Source: Chara braunii
Taxonomy: Eukaryota > Streptophyta > Charophyceae > Charales > Characeae
Reading direction: 5' to 3'
Assembly (NCBI GenBank): GCA_003427395.1
Contig: BFEA01000011.1
Coordinates: 4,434,595 to 4,498,594, forward strand
Length of the DNA: 64,000 nt
This document shows, one piece after another, positions 1 to 11,640 of this stretch. The first letter of the stretch is position 1; each line of letters begins with the position of its first letter. The translations under genes were made by a program, and so were the position numbers. The notes under the pieces are model-generated. The model was given only the letters and a program-made list of their open reading frames with translations. It did not search any database and had not been told where the DNA came from.

Positions 1-665
1 GAAGACTTCAGTCTGTTTGGCTCAATAGGGCGCCTATGGATGACAGGACCAATGGCTTTGCTAACTTGAGCTTCTAAGTAAATGAAGGAATCCAGAGGGA
101 CTTGTACCGCTATCACCCAAAAGGATTGGCGGTCTTCGTCTTGTCCCTGGTCCCTCAATTGTGCTTCAGTGAGCCATGGTTTGAAGTCAAACCGATAAGT
201 GGAGGAGCCTATCGAGATTTCTTCCTGTCCTTTAGTAACAAGCCAAGAAGCAATAACTTTGTTCTTTGCTACGTAGGACAATACGTTGGGGATCTCAATT
301 TTGACTCTTCCTCTTCTAAACACTTCGGCCTCGAAACTGCCGTCCTGCACTTTTTCATCCTCGTAAGCCCTAACGATATCATCTTTTACCTTCTTTGGTA
401 AGAACCTGGCTCCTTCTCTGAAAATAATCGTCACTGTATGCTCTTTGAGCCATGCGATCTTAACCCGATCCAACGTGAGGTTCACTTTGAACCTGACCTC
501 TCTTCCTTCGATCGTCATCTCACCAGGATCAATTTCAGTTGGGAGGATCCCTTCCTCATAACAAAGTCTCATTAGTTCCTTCACCCTATCTTCATCCTCT
601 CTATCTATCCCTGGGTCTGGTGGAGGGGAGCGAGGTTCTCTCGCGTCCTCACCATCCGCCATCAT
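1..665 (-). CDS. LINE ORF1 protein, N-terminal part, runs off the window
   Basis: The minus strand is open from an ATG at 665 (a TAG lies in frame just upstream, near 685) to base 1, about 221 codons without a stop. It is a nucleic-acid-binding, gag-like ORF1 of a non-LTR retrotransposon. I infer this from collinear similarity to the ORF1 at 2173-2703 on the other strand: both have a charged N-terminus, then CYxxGILP, WLKExTVTIIF, SYVAK, FKPW and a FWVxAxxVPL block. The coding sequence is not broken in the visible part, unlike its plus-strand relative. Together with the next LINE it forms a head-to-head pair. Its 3' part and ORF2 would lie left of the window. The family call is firm. Whether the element is active cannot be judged. 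Confidence 0.75.
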   Translation of the reverse strand, partial: MMADGEDAREPRSPPPDPGIDREDEDRVKELMRLCYEEGILPTEIDPGEMTIEGREVRFKVNLTLDRVKIAWLKEHTVTIIFREGARFLPKKVKDDIVRAYEDEKVQDGSFEAEVFRRGRVKIEIPNVLSYVAKNKVIASWLVTKGQEEISIGSSTYRFDFKPWLTEAQLRDQGQDEDRQSFWVIAVQVPLDSFIYLEAQVSKAIGPVIHRRPIEPNRLKS

Positions 666-1170
666 TCCTGACTCCGTCTTGATATACTAAAGTTATGAAG
701 AAAAGATCGTGGGCAGGTAAATACGAAATCCTCCTTCTCTCCAACTAGACGAGGCTGACAAGAATAGCTTCTAAGGGAGCTAGTTTCACTTAGCGTCTTC
801 TAACAGTGTCGGGTTCGGTGACGGCTGGGCGAAGGGGGAGCCACAGATCGTGACAGCCTAAGTAGACTGTGGCGAAAAGCTCTTCGAAGACAGTGCGGAG
901 TAGTACGGCTACCTCCATAGCCGTGGCGCCATCATGTTGGTGACGTCAACGACTGTCCCAGTCCCGTCGTTACCGATGGGATAGCGCTTGGTCCGAAACG
1001 TAGCGCGCCGGCGGAAGCACTCCAGACGAACCCTCTCAGTTAAAATGGCGATTTCCGTGTTCTACGGAAATGTTCGTTCTAATTTTGCACATTTGGTGAG
1101 TAGTGGAGCAAGGCCCTTAGTGAAATTTCTCAGGACTATGGTAGTCCTCGAAAAATGCCTCTTGGATCCA
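666..1170 (-). other. Presumed 5' leader of the minus-strand LINE
   Basis: No gene is visible. By position this should be the untranslated leader upstream of the ORF1 start at 665. It is G+C rich and shares no obvious sequence with the leader of the plus-strand LINE (1696-2172), so the two LINEs probably belong to different subfamilies. The true 5' end was not located. Confidence 0.35.
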
Positions 1171-1695
1171 CTGGCCTAACTCAGTTGGTAAGGCACGCAA
1201 GTGGCATTCATGAGGTCTTGGGTTCAATCCCCGTTGGCCCCATGTACCTTCCTGGGCAACCTATGCCATTGGTTCCCCCGAGTGCCATTGAGCAGAGACT
1301 GTTGATGTTCATAGGGGAAGGGGACCGGAGGGGAAGCATAGTCACTGGCCCATCGAAGAAGATCGGTCCTCGTGCTACCGGCTGACCCCTGGCCGGTATC
1401 CCCCGCCTGCTACAGCAGGTATCACACCTGCTGGCCGGTGCAGCTCCCGCATGCTCCCTGGTTGGCGGCTTGAGCACGGATGTCCTGCTACGGAGTTCCC
1501 CGTAATACTATAATAATGACAATAAAAAAGGCCTGAAAGAGGGTCCGGCCCAGATTCGACAGGTAATTGAATTGGTAGGGCAGTCTGTACCCTATTTCAA
1601 TAAAAAAAAAAAGGCCTGAAAGGGGGTCCGGTCCAGATTCGACAGGTAATTGAATTGGTTGGGCAGTCTATACCCTATTTCAAAAAAAAAAAAAA
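1171..1695 (+). mobile_element. tRNA-derived SINE, family A, copy 1
   Basis: The head carries a slightly mutated pol III A box (TAACTCAGTTGG) and, 44 nt later, a B box (GGTTCAATCC), the spacing seen in tRNAs. The body is collinear with copies at 51165-51618 and 60017-60451 (minus). The 3' end differs: the last block, beginning GGCCTGAAAG, occurs twice (about 1530-1610 and 1611-1695), each followed by an A-run. It lies between two head-to-head LINEs. Confidence 0.88.
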
Positions 1696-2172
1696 CTGCC
1701 GCGTGGAGTGAAGAGTGGGATTTCCGCTAGCGATAGCGTTATTCGGTGCGCTATTCCGGAGGTTTGATACCCTCCCTGTTTAGTGGTCGCCGAGGAAGCG
1801 CAGGGTTTTGACGCTACAGGTAAACTCTAGGCCCGGGGGAACACGACGGTTGGCACGTTAATGCTCTAAGTTAGTGTTTTCGGGTAACAATGGATAAGCC
1901 ATCTCCGAGTAGTCAGCGCCATGATGACCTTGGTGAGGTCTGTGCTTCTTGTTTGGCAATTTCCGAACACTCTCCGAGGAGAAGGAAGACGGACAGGATG
2001 ACCCCCTTATTTCGTATTATCCATCAGTTAATGCGATTTTTTTCGAAGTCTAGCAGTTCGCGTTTGGTGTGAGAGGTTTCCAAGGGCGTGCGTCACAGTA
2101 GGTGCCCGCCATTGAAGTGTACAGCGATAACTGGTTTTTAATAACAATTGAAGAAGACTCGTTAAACAAGCT

Positions 2173-4699
2173 ATGGCATCACAAGGAGAGATCCTGCAAG
2201 GGAGAGCAAGGGGGCAACAAGGCAGTAGAGGACGTTCCCCTCCGAACAGTGCAGATGTGCCACTCTCGGAGGAAGACCGGATGAAGATGCTGATATCTAA
2301 ATGTTATGACGACGGCATTTTACCAGAGAAATTTCAACATGGTGAATGGATCATCGAGAATGGAGTACGGGTTTTTGTAGTCAATCCACAACTCGACGAG
2401 CTCACCACAACCTGGCTTAAGGAACGCACCGTTACAATAATATTCCAAGGTGCTGCGAGGGATCTACTGATGAGAACCAGAGAAGACTTGATACGGGGTG
2501 ATGAGAACGGCTGGCATAGAGAACGTAGTTTTGACTGTAATTCTGAAAAGGGTCGAGTGCATGCCAAGGGACCCAACGTCTTCTCTTATGTAGCGAAGTC
2601 TAGAGAGGTAGCGCAGTGGATGGTGCCGAAGGTGGAGGACGAAGTGACTATCCGAGGTATTGATTACGACATGATTTTTAAACCTTGGTGGATGCGCTCA
2701 TAACTAGATGAGAGAAGAAGGCTTGAAGACAAATCCAAGTTCTGGGTTATGGCAATTTGTGTCCCCTTGCGGGCAATGTTCCATATTGAGAGTATGGTGG
2801 AAACTTCGATGGGACACGTAATAAACAGTATCCCTCCAGAACAAGATCGCACCAAGCCTAAACTCATGAACCTCAAATTCGAGCTCAATAAAGAGGCAAA
2901 AGGTAACTTTGAGCCCGAGTTTTCCATCCGTTTGGGAAGCGAGACCATCCTGATTAAGTTTGTGTGTAAACATATGCCATGGTTTACGAGATGCGGATGG
3001 TGGAACCATACGGCAGAAGACGGCTGCCCAAGAGTTGAAGAAGATGAAGCTAATCAGGAAGAAAACGTGCAGCGACAGCCAAACTCTACTCGCAACCGTC
3101 AACAACGAGGACAAGAGAATTATCAAATTCGACACGCAACTTCTCAAGACCGCTCTTCGAACACAGAAGGAGCAAACCAGTTCCATTCTACGGGTGGAGA
3201 ACGGAGTAGCAGACAACCGGTTATGCAAGCAACATCGAGAGCAAGAGGTCCAAGTGGAGAGGTCCGTTGCAGAGAAAGGGGTGAATCCAGCGGCAACCAA
3301 AGGGCGTCTGTGACAAGGCAAAACCAACTACTACCTCTGCAGCAACAACATCGAGGGGCTTTCAGGCTAAACACACCCCTAGGAATTCAAGTCTCAAGGC
3401 TTGATCAAGCAATTTTACCATACTTTTCGGTTTCGCTAAGGTATGGTATTTTTTTTCGGCCACAACACGAAGGCTCAGAGGGAGGTAATTACCTCATGAC
3501 CTCTGTTGGCACAAGGACTCTGGCAGCCAAAAGCGCACCAAGAGGAAGCAGCAATAATTGCTGTAAATTTTCCGAGCGTACAAAGCCCGAACGGATGAGA
3601 GGCGTCGGGTCTATGGCAGAGCAGGTGAGGGAGGTCACACAAATGGAAGATGAACATGAGGGGGAAGGGGACGAGGGAGTGGATGGACTGCCCGATGGCT
3701 CGATTGACAGAAACCAATCTCAAGGATAAAGGATGAAGGAATCCCCTCGTATTATTCCTTTGGGGGTTGAAAGAGATATTTTGGAAGATAGGGTCTTCGA
3801 AGAACAAATGCTTTTGCCGCTGGTTTGCGCAAGACGCGACCGGGAAGTCTTTGTCGTTGGCCTACTAGTTGACAGAGAAGATAACTTGATTATGCCGATA
3901 GTGAGGGTCGAAGAAATACCGATGGAAACGTCGATCCGGGAAAGGGTGAGATACCTCTACGCAGACAGATTCCCCTTTCGTCTATTCCCGGAGTTTATGT
4001 TGCCTAAACTCAGGGCGGAGGTAGCAAAGGACAAGGTAGTTCGTTACACTATTGCCTTCATCGATGCACGTCTTCCGAGTGAGGTCTGGACAGGCCTATC
4101 CTCAGTAGGACTAGGCATTTTCCCGCTGGATGCACTTTTACAACCATCCATCGATCTGATGTCCGATGTGATAGTTGAACCAGGTGTACCGACTTCATTT
4201 CTGACGGATTTCCACCCCAACATGCCCGGAATGTGTAATTGTCATCAGACCTGTTTAACAACCATTTCGTCGAAATGGACATTTTTTATTTTTTGCCGAA
4301 AACTCGTCAAAATTTGTTATTTTTGAGGGTTTAGCGTTTTACAAACGCTGGACCCCCTGGCTGTACATAGACCTCGTTTGAGACCAGGCACCTCTAGGCA
4401 GGACTGGAGGTGCCAGGTCTCAAGCGAGGTCCATGTACAGCCAGGGGGTCCAGCGTTTGTAAAACGCTAGACCCTCAGAAACAACAAATTTTGACGAGTT
4501 TTCGGCAAAAAAACTCAGTTTCAATTTCGTTCAAAAAATAAAAGATGTCCATTTTGATGAAATGGCAGTTTTTCATGAATGCCTCTCCGAAGAGTGGGCG
4601 ATTGACGATGGTCAAGAAGACGAGGAAGGCACCGACGATCAAAATTCAGTTTCAGCAGGCATCCAGTCAGCAGGCCTGAACCCAGTGGTTGATGGGTAG
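2173..4699 (+). pseudogene. LINE ORF1 (gag-like), broken by two stops and a TIR insertion
   Basis: One reading frame runs from ATG 2173 to TAG 4697-4699 if two in-frame TAA codons (2701-2703 and 3727-3729) and the TIR element 4255-4572 are set aside. The first part matches the minus-strand ORF1 at 1-665. The FWVMA block follows (about 2740), then a degenerate knuckle-like Cys/His cluster (C-x4-H-x5-C, about 2990-3030), a Gln/Arg-rich stretch, and an acidic tail. The family normally binds LINE RNA as ORF1 protein. At the first stop the aligned minus-strand copy has CAA, so the TAA is best explained by one C-to-T change. The second stop has no paralogue here to compare. The ORF1 stop overlaps the ORF2 ATG by 8 nt, suggesting coupled translation in the ancestor. 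Confidence 0.75.
4255..4572. mobile_element. Long-TIR non-autonomous DNA element (family TIR-1), copy 1
   Basis: About 318 bp, almost entirely an inverted repeat: each arm reads from CCATTTCGTC/CATCAAAATGG through TTTTATTTTTTG, GAGGGT, a GCGTTT..AAACGC hairpin and GGACCCCCTGGCTGTACAT, with a short centre at about 4390-4410. The same arms bound a larger copy at 39131-40172. It splits LINE ORF1. Target duplication was not resolved. The long TIRs would suit a Mutator-like element, but that is only a guess. Confidence 0.85.
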
Positions 4700-7600
4700 T
4701 CTAAAGATAGCAAGTTGGAATGTGAGGGGGCTTGGGGATACAAATGGTAAACAAAAATGGAAAAGGCTAAAGAGTTGGGACTCATGAAAAATGGATAGAT
4801 GTGAAGATGCTACAGGAAACAAAGCTATCTGAGGTTAAACTAGCTCAACTGACGAAATGGTGGGATGAACCACAACTCTGGTCCCCGACCAAAGGATCTA
4901 AAAAAGGGGTGGCGATGCTCATCCACAGAAGACTGGAAGCAAGACTTATTGATTCACATTGTGATATATGGGGTCATTGGTGTTGTGTTAGGATAGAGAT
5001 AGGTGAGACAGAATGGGCCTTCACGCCTCTGTACGCTCTGAATGAACCTAGAGAGAGAATCATATTCTTTGACATGCTGCCACATGTGCTCCCTAACTGT
5101 GGAAATTTCATCATTGGAGGTGACTGGAACACTGTTCTCAGTCCGGGGATGGATTCTGAGTCAGATGGCCGCCTCACAACGGACAGAGTCAAGCTGCTCA
5201 GGTGGATTGGTGCTTGGAAGCTCAGAGACATCTTCAGAGACTTTAACCCAATGAAACATGAATTCTTTTGGGTAGGCCAATTTGTCCAGCACGCGGGAGT
5301 CAGAAGAATAATTGATTTCTTTCTCACCTCCGAAGTAGCAGGAAACACAGTTCGGAATGTCCACATACAAAATGCACCATTTTTTTATCACAAGCAGAGT
5401 GCATCACTTCCGCTTTGACCGAGAGAGGCTCTGACTATTTCCGACTAAATTCGCTCCTTCTGCAAGATGAAGGCATCGGTCGATGGATGGAGGAGTTTTG
5501 GCAGAGCTGGAGATCTTCCAGACAGGACTTCGATGCCTCAGTAGAATGGATTGACACAGGTCTTAGAATTATCTCCTTGATGCTGGATTTGTGCTCCCGA
5601 ATAGCAGCTTTCCTGCAAAACAAGGAAGAACAAATTCTTTGAAAAAAGGTGGAAGCGGCAGAAGAGAAACTAGGGGAACACTTGATTTCGGGCCTCTTCT
5701 GGGCTGAGGAACGGAAAGAGAGATTGCAGGAGTGAGAGAGTTATCAGTGTCGTAAAGAAGAAAGGTGAAACTAAATTCTACAGACAAAAGGGATTGGGAC
5801 ATCAGACAGAATGACTAAAGAGACTTTCAAAAAATTTCTTCCAAGAAACAGAACGGTGCAGATGAGGGAACTGCAACATCCACATTTGTTGGGTCAGCCA
5901 CGAGCAACACCAAGTGAGAATCTGTGCAAATACGTTGCATCCTACTTTCAAGACATTTTAACGACAAGGCGCCCATTTGATGATTTGAACATCGATATAA
6001 CTGAACTGTCCCCGCTCTGAAACAACATGGAGGTGAAAATTTCAGCTGAGTCTAGACAAGGGCTGGACATGCCTATTACGAAAGAGAAATTTATCACTAC
6101 AGTCAAGTCAATGACCCTTAGAAAAAACTCCGGGGGAAGATGGGCTACCGGTGGAATTCTTCATTGCCTATATGCAACCGTTTGTAGGAGATCTCATTGA
6201 CATGAATAACTCCATCTTGGATGGTGGGACGTTAGGGAGGACGATGACTCAGGGCATCATTTCCTTGCTCTACAAGAAAGGTGATCAAAGTGAAGTCCGC
6301 AATTGGCGTCACATCTCTCTTCTGAACGTGGTATATAAATTTCTAGCGAAGGCTCTGGCATGCAGACTGTCGAAATTTCTCCCCAGTTTGATCCAAAGAG
6401 ACCAAGGAGTGTTCGTTTGAGGGTGATCCATCTTTGAAAACATCGTAACAACTATTGAGGTTTTGAAACTCGTGGAAAGGGAGGAGGAAGACGTTGCAAT
6501 CCTTCTGTTGGACTTAGAAAAGGCTTATGACCGAGTCAACTGGACTTTTGTACAAAATTCAGGGTGGTTGGCTTTGGACAACCCTTCTGCAATTGGGTAA
6601 AGGTCATGTATAGCTTGTCTACAGCAGCAGTTCGTGTAAACGGGCATATATCGGATGAATTTCATCTGTCGTGCTCTCTGCGATAGGGATGTCCCTTGGC
6701 GTTGTTGCTCTTTGCCTTGCATCTGGAGCCCCTTCTCTGTAACTTCAGGAGGCACCCAGAAATCACGGGTATTGTTTTGGAGAACGGAAAGAAGAGTCGT
6801 GTCAAAGCACTAGCGGATGACTTGTTTACCATTTCTCAAAATTCATGTCAGTCTTTGGATGCACTCAAATCTTGTTTGTCTAACTTCGCTGAACTGTCTG
6901 AGGCAGCGGTGAATTGAAACAAGTTCGTCTTTTTCCTTCCGAAGAAGTTCTCGCCGAGTGTTCAATGGGGTATGGAAAGAGTACAGGCTGACACGGCGGA
7001 ATGATTTCTGGGCGTCCAAGTGACATTGGGAGATTGCTACTCCTCACAGGACTTTATAAGCAAGAAAAAATTTCCAAACGAGTCAAGGGGTGAGGGAGAG
7101 CCTTCCACATGTCTCTCATAGAAAGAGCGTTGGTAATAACGGTGTTTGCTTTTGCTCTTCTCTGGTACGTAGCAGCACTCTGAAGATTGTCCCCAGCGAC
7201 ACTCAAAACGGTAAAAGAAGTAGCATGCTGATTTATCTGGAAGCCGGACAGCCACTAAGACCAATGTTACATCTCCAAGATCGCCTGGGACAACATCTGT
7301 CTACCGAAAGCGGGAGGTGGGTTATCTGTGGTTGATAAGGCTCTGCAAAATACGACACTATTAGCTAAGTGGATCACCAGAGTGGCGACATGAGATCAGG
7401 AAGCCGACTGGATTCTTCTGGCAGAACTGTTGCTAGTAAGAGAATGAAAGTTGTCTAGAGCGAAAAACTTTTGGTTCGTCATTATGACGGACACATATTC
7501 TTGTAAGCGTCTTAGATCGAGGTTTTGGTGTGACGTATTGCTGGCCTGGAAGAAGGCAAAGCCCACGATAGTGATCCCCCCATGCTCAAAGGAGGAAGTA

Positions 7601-8592
7601 AAACACCAACCTTTATTTGAGAATCCATGGATTCAAGAAAGTGAAGGAAGTTGGTTCTCATTGCACAGAAAACCAAGCTCCTTCGGTCAGAGTTCGCTTC
7701 AAAAGGGGATCAGTACTGTTGGCGACTTGTGGGACGATTCAACAAACCAGTGGAAGTCTCATCTACAACTGAAACAGACTCCTGGCCAACTACCAATGCA
7801 AGAAGACAGGGCAAAGCAGTTAAAGGAAGCCATACCGAAAAACTGGAGACTTTTGTTGGGCCCGGAAGGCCTCAATAGACCAGGAACGTGGTACAAACAG
7901 TTAAACAGTGAAGCGGACCTGTTTTTTAGAGTAGAGAGCTGGTATGAAGGCGGTGTGGGCAAACGCTGGATGAAATCGTACGAACAGGAGGTCCAAGGCC
8001 TTCCAAAATTAGAAAGAGTTGGCATGCAATTGCATTATGGCCTTAATAGATTCACAAAAGTCAGGGTAAGGATGCAGGTACCTGTAGATGCAGACCTCCC
8101 GATGATCCCTTTCTTAGTTGGCAATGACACCCCTCTCAATAAGTCGAGGATTGATGAGGCAGCCTGGGGATGGAAGGTGGAGGAAAATCTGGTTAAAGGA
8201 TTGGGTAACCTCGATGAGAACTTGCTTCCGAAACTTAAAACAGAACCAAAGACGCTAATTTCTAAGATCAATGGAAGGTGGCAAAGGGAGATTTTGGAGT
8301 TGCCACCTCCGATGTACAGAGAGTTGTCACGCGTATGGTCATAGTTGGAGTTTCTCCTGTCGCAAAAATGGCCTCCCTACTATGGCGTCAGTTACACCTA
8401 GCAGTTCCGACCTCAAAATGGTTGTCGGATAAGAGAATGGTTGTCAACACAGTTTGTGTCCGCTGTCAAAATGAAACGAAATCGACATCCCACCTTTGGT
8501 GGGACTGTCCCAAATCACGACGATAGTGGGAATGGTGGGAGTATCATTGGAAGAGATTTACAGGGCTAGCGGAATTCATAGGTCAACAGTAG
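4692..8592 (+). pseudogene. LINE ORF2: APE endonuclease, reverse transcriptase, zf-RVT
   Basis: It starts at ATG 4692 with the endonuclease N-terminus KIASWNVRGLG. A frameshift (stop at 4785) leads into the frame from 4801, which has LQETK, GGDWN and RRIIDFF endonuclease motifs. A further shift near 5390 opens the linker. RT motifs follow: LLYKKGD and LLNVVYK (6268-6345), LDLEKAYDRV (about 6510-6540), and ALADDLF, the YADD-box equivalent (about 6805-6830). The C-terminal domain is open from 7451 to 8344, then shifts frame into CVRCQNETKSTSHL with HLWWDCP, a zf-RVT finger (about 8455-8510). At least six frameshifts or stops make it inactive. The family copies LINE RNA into DNA at nicked target sites. 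Confidence 0.85.
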
Positions 8593-9353
8593 ACCCTTTA
8601 GGTGGGACCCCGGAGGGCTTCAACCGCAAGGAGCGATGGGGGTATATAGCATAGGTGTGTTGTGCAATCCTTCTTTAGGTTATCTAGCTCGATCAGAATA
8701 GTAAGAGATTCCAGGGTGTTATTATGACAGAGCGGCAAGCAGGAGTAACTTTCAAACTCCTACTGACCAACACCATTCGCCAGGCAGACTAGTACAAGAG
8801 GGTCAAGGACTTTGATAAAGCTACTGGGCTGGCTTGGTTCAAGAAGACCTGGTGCATCAGGGAGCAACTTGCTCGGATCACTCATGAAGGGAAATTGACC
8901 CTGTGCAATTGGATTGAGCGTAGGTAGTGAGGTAGGTAGGAAATAGGGGTTAGAATATAGGAATAAAGTAAGTTTGGCTCAATGAACCAGGTGCACTCGG
9001 TTCCAGTTGGGGAACGAAGTAGTTCGCACCGGAGTAAGGGGGGTGGGAGAGTGTCAGTCATATATAACGGAACAGGGTTCCTCTCGACCGAATTAGGCCG
9101 AGGTAGTAGTGACAGGTGGTAAGGTCACGTGCATGATTTCTAAATTAATTGAAGTATAACATGAGAATTGATTAATAGGAATAGCTTGAGTTGTGGGTTA
9201 AACAGGAGATTCAAGTTGGTTGTCTTTGAATGGTTGGAAAACTAAACCGGTTGATGCTGTCGGGATAACTCCGGGTTGAATTGTGAGGACCCCCGACCTC
9301 GTTCATTGATGTTTTTAGAATATAAGACATTAAAAAAAAAAAGAAAAAAAAAG
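8593..9353 (+). other. LINE 3' region with A-rich end
   Basis: Noncoding or heavily decayed ORF2 tail, followed by a 3' untranslated region ending in an A-rich run at 9332-9353. No target-site duplication was recognised, so the element boundary rests on the A-run alone. Confidence 0.5.
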
Positions 9354-10738
9354 CGGGTTGTGACTTAAGAAAAGAACAAAAAAATCAAAAGGGATAATTG
9401 CATCTGTATCCTATTTCAAGATCGGAATTCCCGCTATGCCCAGTCCCAGCACCCAACTGGCATCTATATCCTACTTTGGTCGTACACCACGTGAAAATAG
9501 CACCAACGGGCCCAAGGCTATTAACATGGAAACTTGAGATAGAATCAAGCTGGCTATTAACATGGAAACTTGAGATCTGGAACTAGATGAAGGAAATTAA
9601 GTACTTCTGAATGAGTTGGGGCCTCAAGGCCATCAAACGAGCTAATTCCGAAATATTTCATTTCCATTACTTCGCAGACACTTTTCTCCAATGCTGGAAA
9701 TGCACGCTGGAAATGCCCTGCGCGCCAAGCTTTGTTGAGCCTTCAGGGATACTTTTTTTTTTCATTTGCCCGACACCTCCAGCCATTGTGGGCAGGGCCT
9801 ACCCCGCATATGCGATAAGGGCCTGCAACGGTGTTTTGGACCAAGTGCTAAAAGGAGAAAAACAAATTATACACCTCCCGGTCTCACAGGTCCTTGGTTG
9901 GTCAGCACAAAATTATCCACATCCCTAAAATCTGGGCAGTCAAAATTGGATATGCAGTATTATGCACATAATTTGCACGGGTGTGAGCATAATTTGAGCA
10001 TTCCGGTGTCGGTGTTATTACCCTTACAAGGGTATCCGCCATAGTTTTTGCAAGTGTCAGAAATGGGTGTTGATTCGAGATTTGGGTACTCCACGCAAAC
10101 CGCAACCAGTTTCTTTTTGTGACCAGCCGTGTGTTGAAAGAAAATAGGGAGTATGTGAGTATGCAGTTTTGAGGCGTGCGTGATAATTCTTATTGACGTT
10201 ACAGAGCCAGCACATTTGCCGACCAACTTTTTACTTTTGATTAAATTAGGATAAAGTGGTCTTTCCTATTTGACGATGCATCGACCGTGACGCGTGTGTG
10301 CGCGCAGAGGCGGCACCATTGTGACCAACGTCAGATCTAGTTACCGACACCACGCATTAAAAAATTTTACTTTCGACTTTACTTTTGAGGCGGTGGTTGA
10401 ACCCGCGTGGAGTAGGATTCATAAGGGGGGAGGTTATTATGCTGGTTTAAACGGTGCGGGCAACCATTGGCCGACATGGTGGATGCTAAGCGGAGTCCAG
10501 CATAGGAAAAATTGTTTGACTGCGGATACAAGTGGGGTATGACTTTGGAGGAGTGGATTTTTGCGAGGGTCAAGATCGACACCAGCATTGACTGTTGCAT
10601 GGTAAGCGGTGTTAACGATGGGCGTAAAATGGGTTGGGCTCCTCTGCGGGGTGCTTGCCAGTCATGGGGTTAACTGGTGGGCCAAGGGGTGGCCTCGGTG
10701 TGTGTTGGTAGGGCTGCGCCCCGCTCAACACCCACTTT
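9354..10738. other. Intergenic, no recognised gene
   Basis: No coding region or known RNA was recognised. A 27-bp stretch beginning CTGGCTATTAACATGG occurs twice in tandem (about 9518-9577). The short open frames here have no recognisable domain and are probably chance. Confidence 0.4.
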
Positions 10739-11052
10739 GGCGGATGTCTATTGGATGACTCTGCCAGCACCTTGTGAGAAATCAAAGTTTACAGGTTCCA
10801 AGGGGAGTATGGTCACAAGGATGAAACTTAAAGGACTTGACGGAAGGGCACCCCCAGGCGTGGAGCCTGCGGCTTAGTTTGACTCAACACGGGGAAACTC
10901 ACCAGGTCCAGACATAGCAAGGATTGACAGATTGAGAGCTCTTTCTTGATTCTATGGGTGGTGGTGCATGACCATTCTTAGTTGGTGGAGTGTTTTGTCT
11001 GGTTGATTTCATTAACGAACGAGACTTCGGCCTGCTAAATATCTACGTGGGG
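10739..11052 (+). rRNA. 18S rRNA fragment (partial, diverged)
   Basis: About 314 nt match the highly conserved core of nuclear small-subunit rRNA, just before its 3' third: GGCGGATG, CTCTGCCAGCACCTT, GAGAAATCAAAG, GGGAGTATGGTC, TTGACGGAAGGGCACC, TTGACTCAACACGGGG, GGTGGTGGTGCATG, TTAACGAACGAGAC. There are scattered substitutions at normally invariant sites (for example AAAGGACTTGACGG where AAAGGAATTGACGG is expected). Flanks on both sides are unrelated, so this is an isolated pseudogene or insertion, not an rDNA unit. Confidence 0.9.
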
Positions 11053-11640
11053 TCGGCGACTTGAAAAAGTCTCACGGGAGGATTCCTCGCTGCAATTTTG
11101 TGCCAACTCTAGAGGGTAAGGGGGAGGGCATGTCGTTCCTGAACTTCCTGGAAAAGTCTCACGGGAGACAACAACCAATAGCGATGGAGAGTGCCACCAA
11201 AAAAAAAAGGAAAAAAGAACAAAACAAACGAGTGCCCTCGAAAATTGACAACGATTGGCTCAACTGATTTCCAAAGGGTTTTCCAAGCGCATTTGGTCCA
11301 CCGTGATTGGGTCCCCGCAAAATTGTTTCCCGCCTTTCCAAAATCCTTTGCCCGTTTTTTTTGGCCGACCGCTTTTTCCATCATTTTTTCAGTGGGGTCC
11401 ATGCCTAAGATATTGGAGCATCTTGGCTCTGACCTCATTGACGTCGGTTGGGGATGGTTTCAAAATTTTGATTTCATAACTTTTAGCACTTCAATGTTGT
11501 CTGTACTTTTGAGGGGTCATTTAGCCTTTTTGATATTTTTATCGTGCTTGATTTGCTATTGGATTATGTTCTTGTAAAAAAACACTTGGTCAATTCGTAA
11601 TTTGTCATTCTATTTATAGCTTGAATTTGATAACCCTCTC
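11053..11640. other. Intergenic, with a 16-bp direct repeat
   Basis: No gene recognised. AAAAGTCTCACGGGAG occurs at 11065-11080 and again at 11152-11167. The first copy lies 12 nt past the end of the 18S fragment. Confidence 0.4.

Larger units (their letters stand above)
1696..9353 (+). mobile_element. Nearly full-length LINE retrotransposon, degenerate
   Basis: The order is leader, ORF1 (2173-4699), ORF2 with endonuclease, reverse transcriptase and zf-RVT finger (4692-8592), a 3' region, then an A-rich stretch at 9332-9353. This is the layout of plant-type L1-clade LINEs. The 5' boundary is placed after the A-tail of the upstream SINE and is approximate. The element is interrupted by a TIR transposon at 4255-4572 and by several stops and frameshifts, so it is not autonomous now. 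Confidence 0.85.

Noticed and set aside
1155-1385. ORFs with LVRHASGI..VLGSIPVG, also at 60296-60523 (minus)
   Set aside because: They are translations of the SINE-A tRNA-like head. This peptide is a well-known type of artefact from tRNA-derived repeats.
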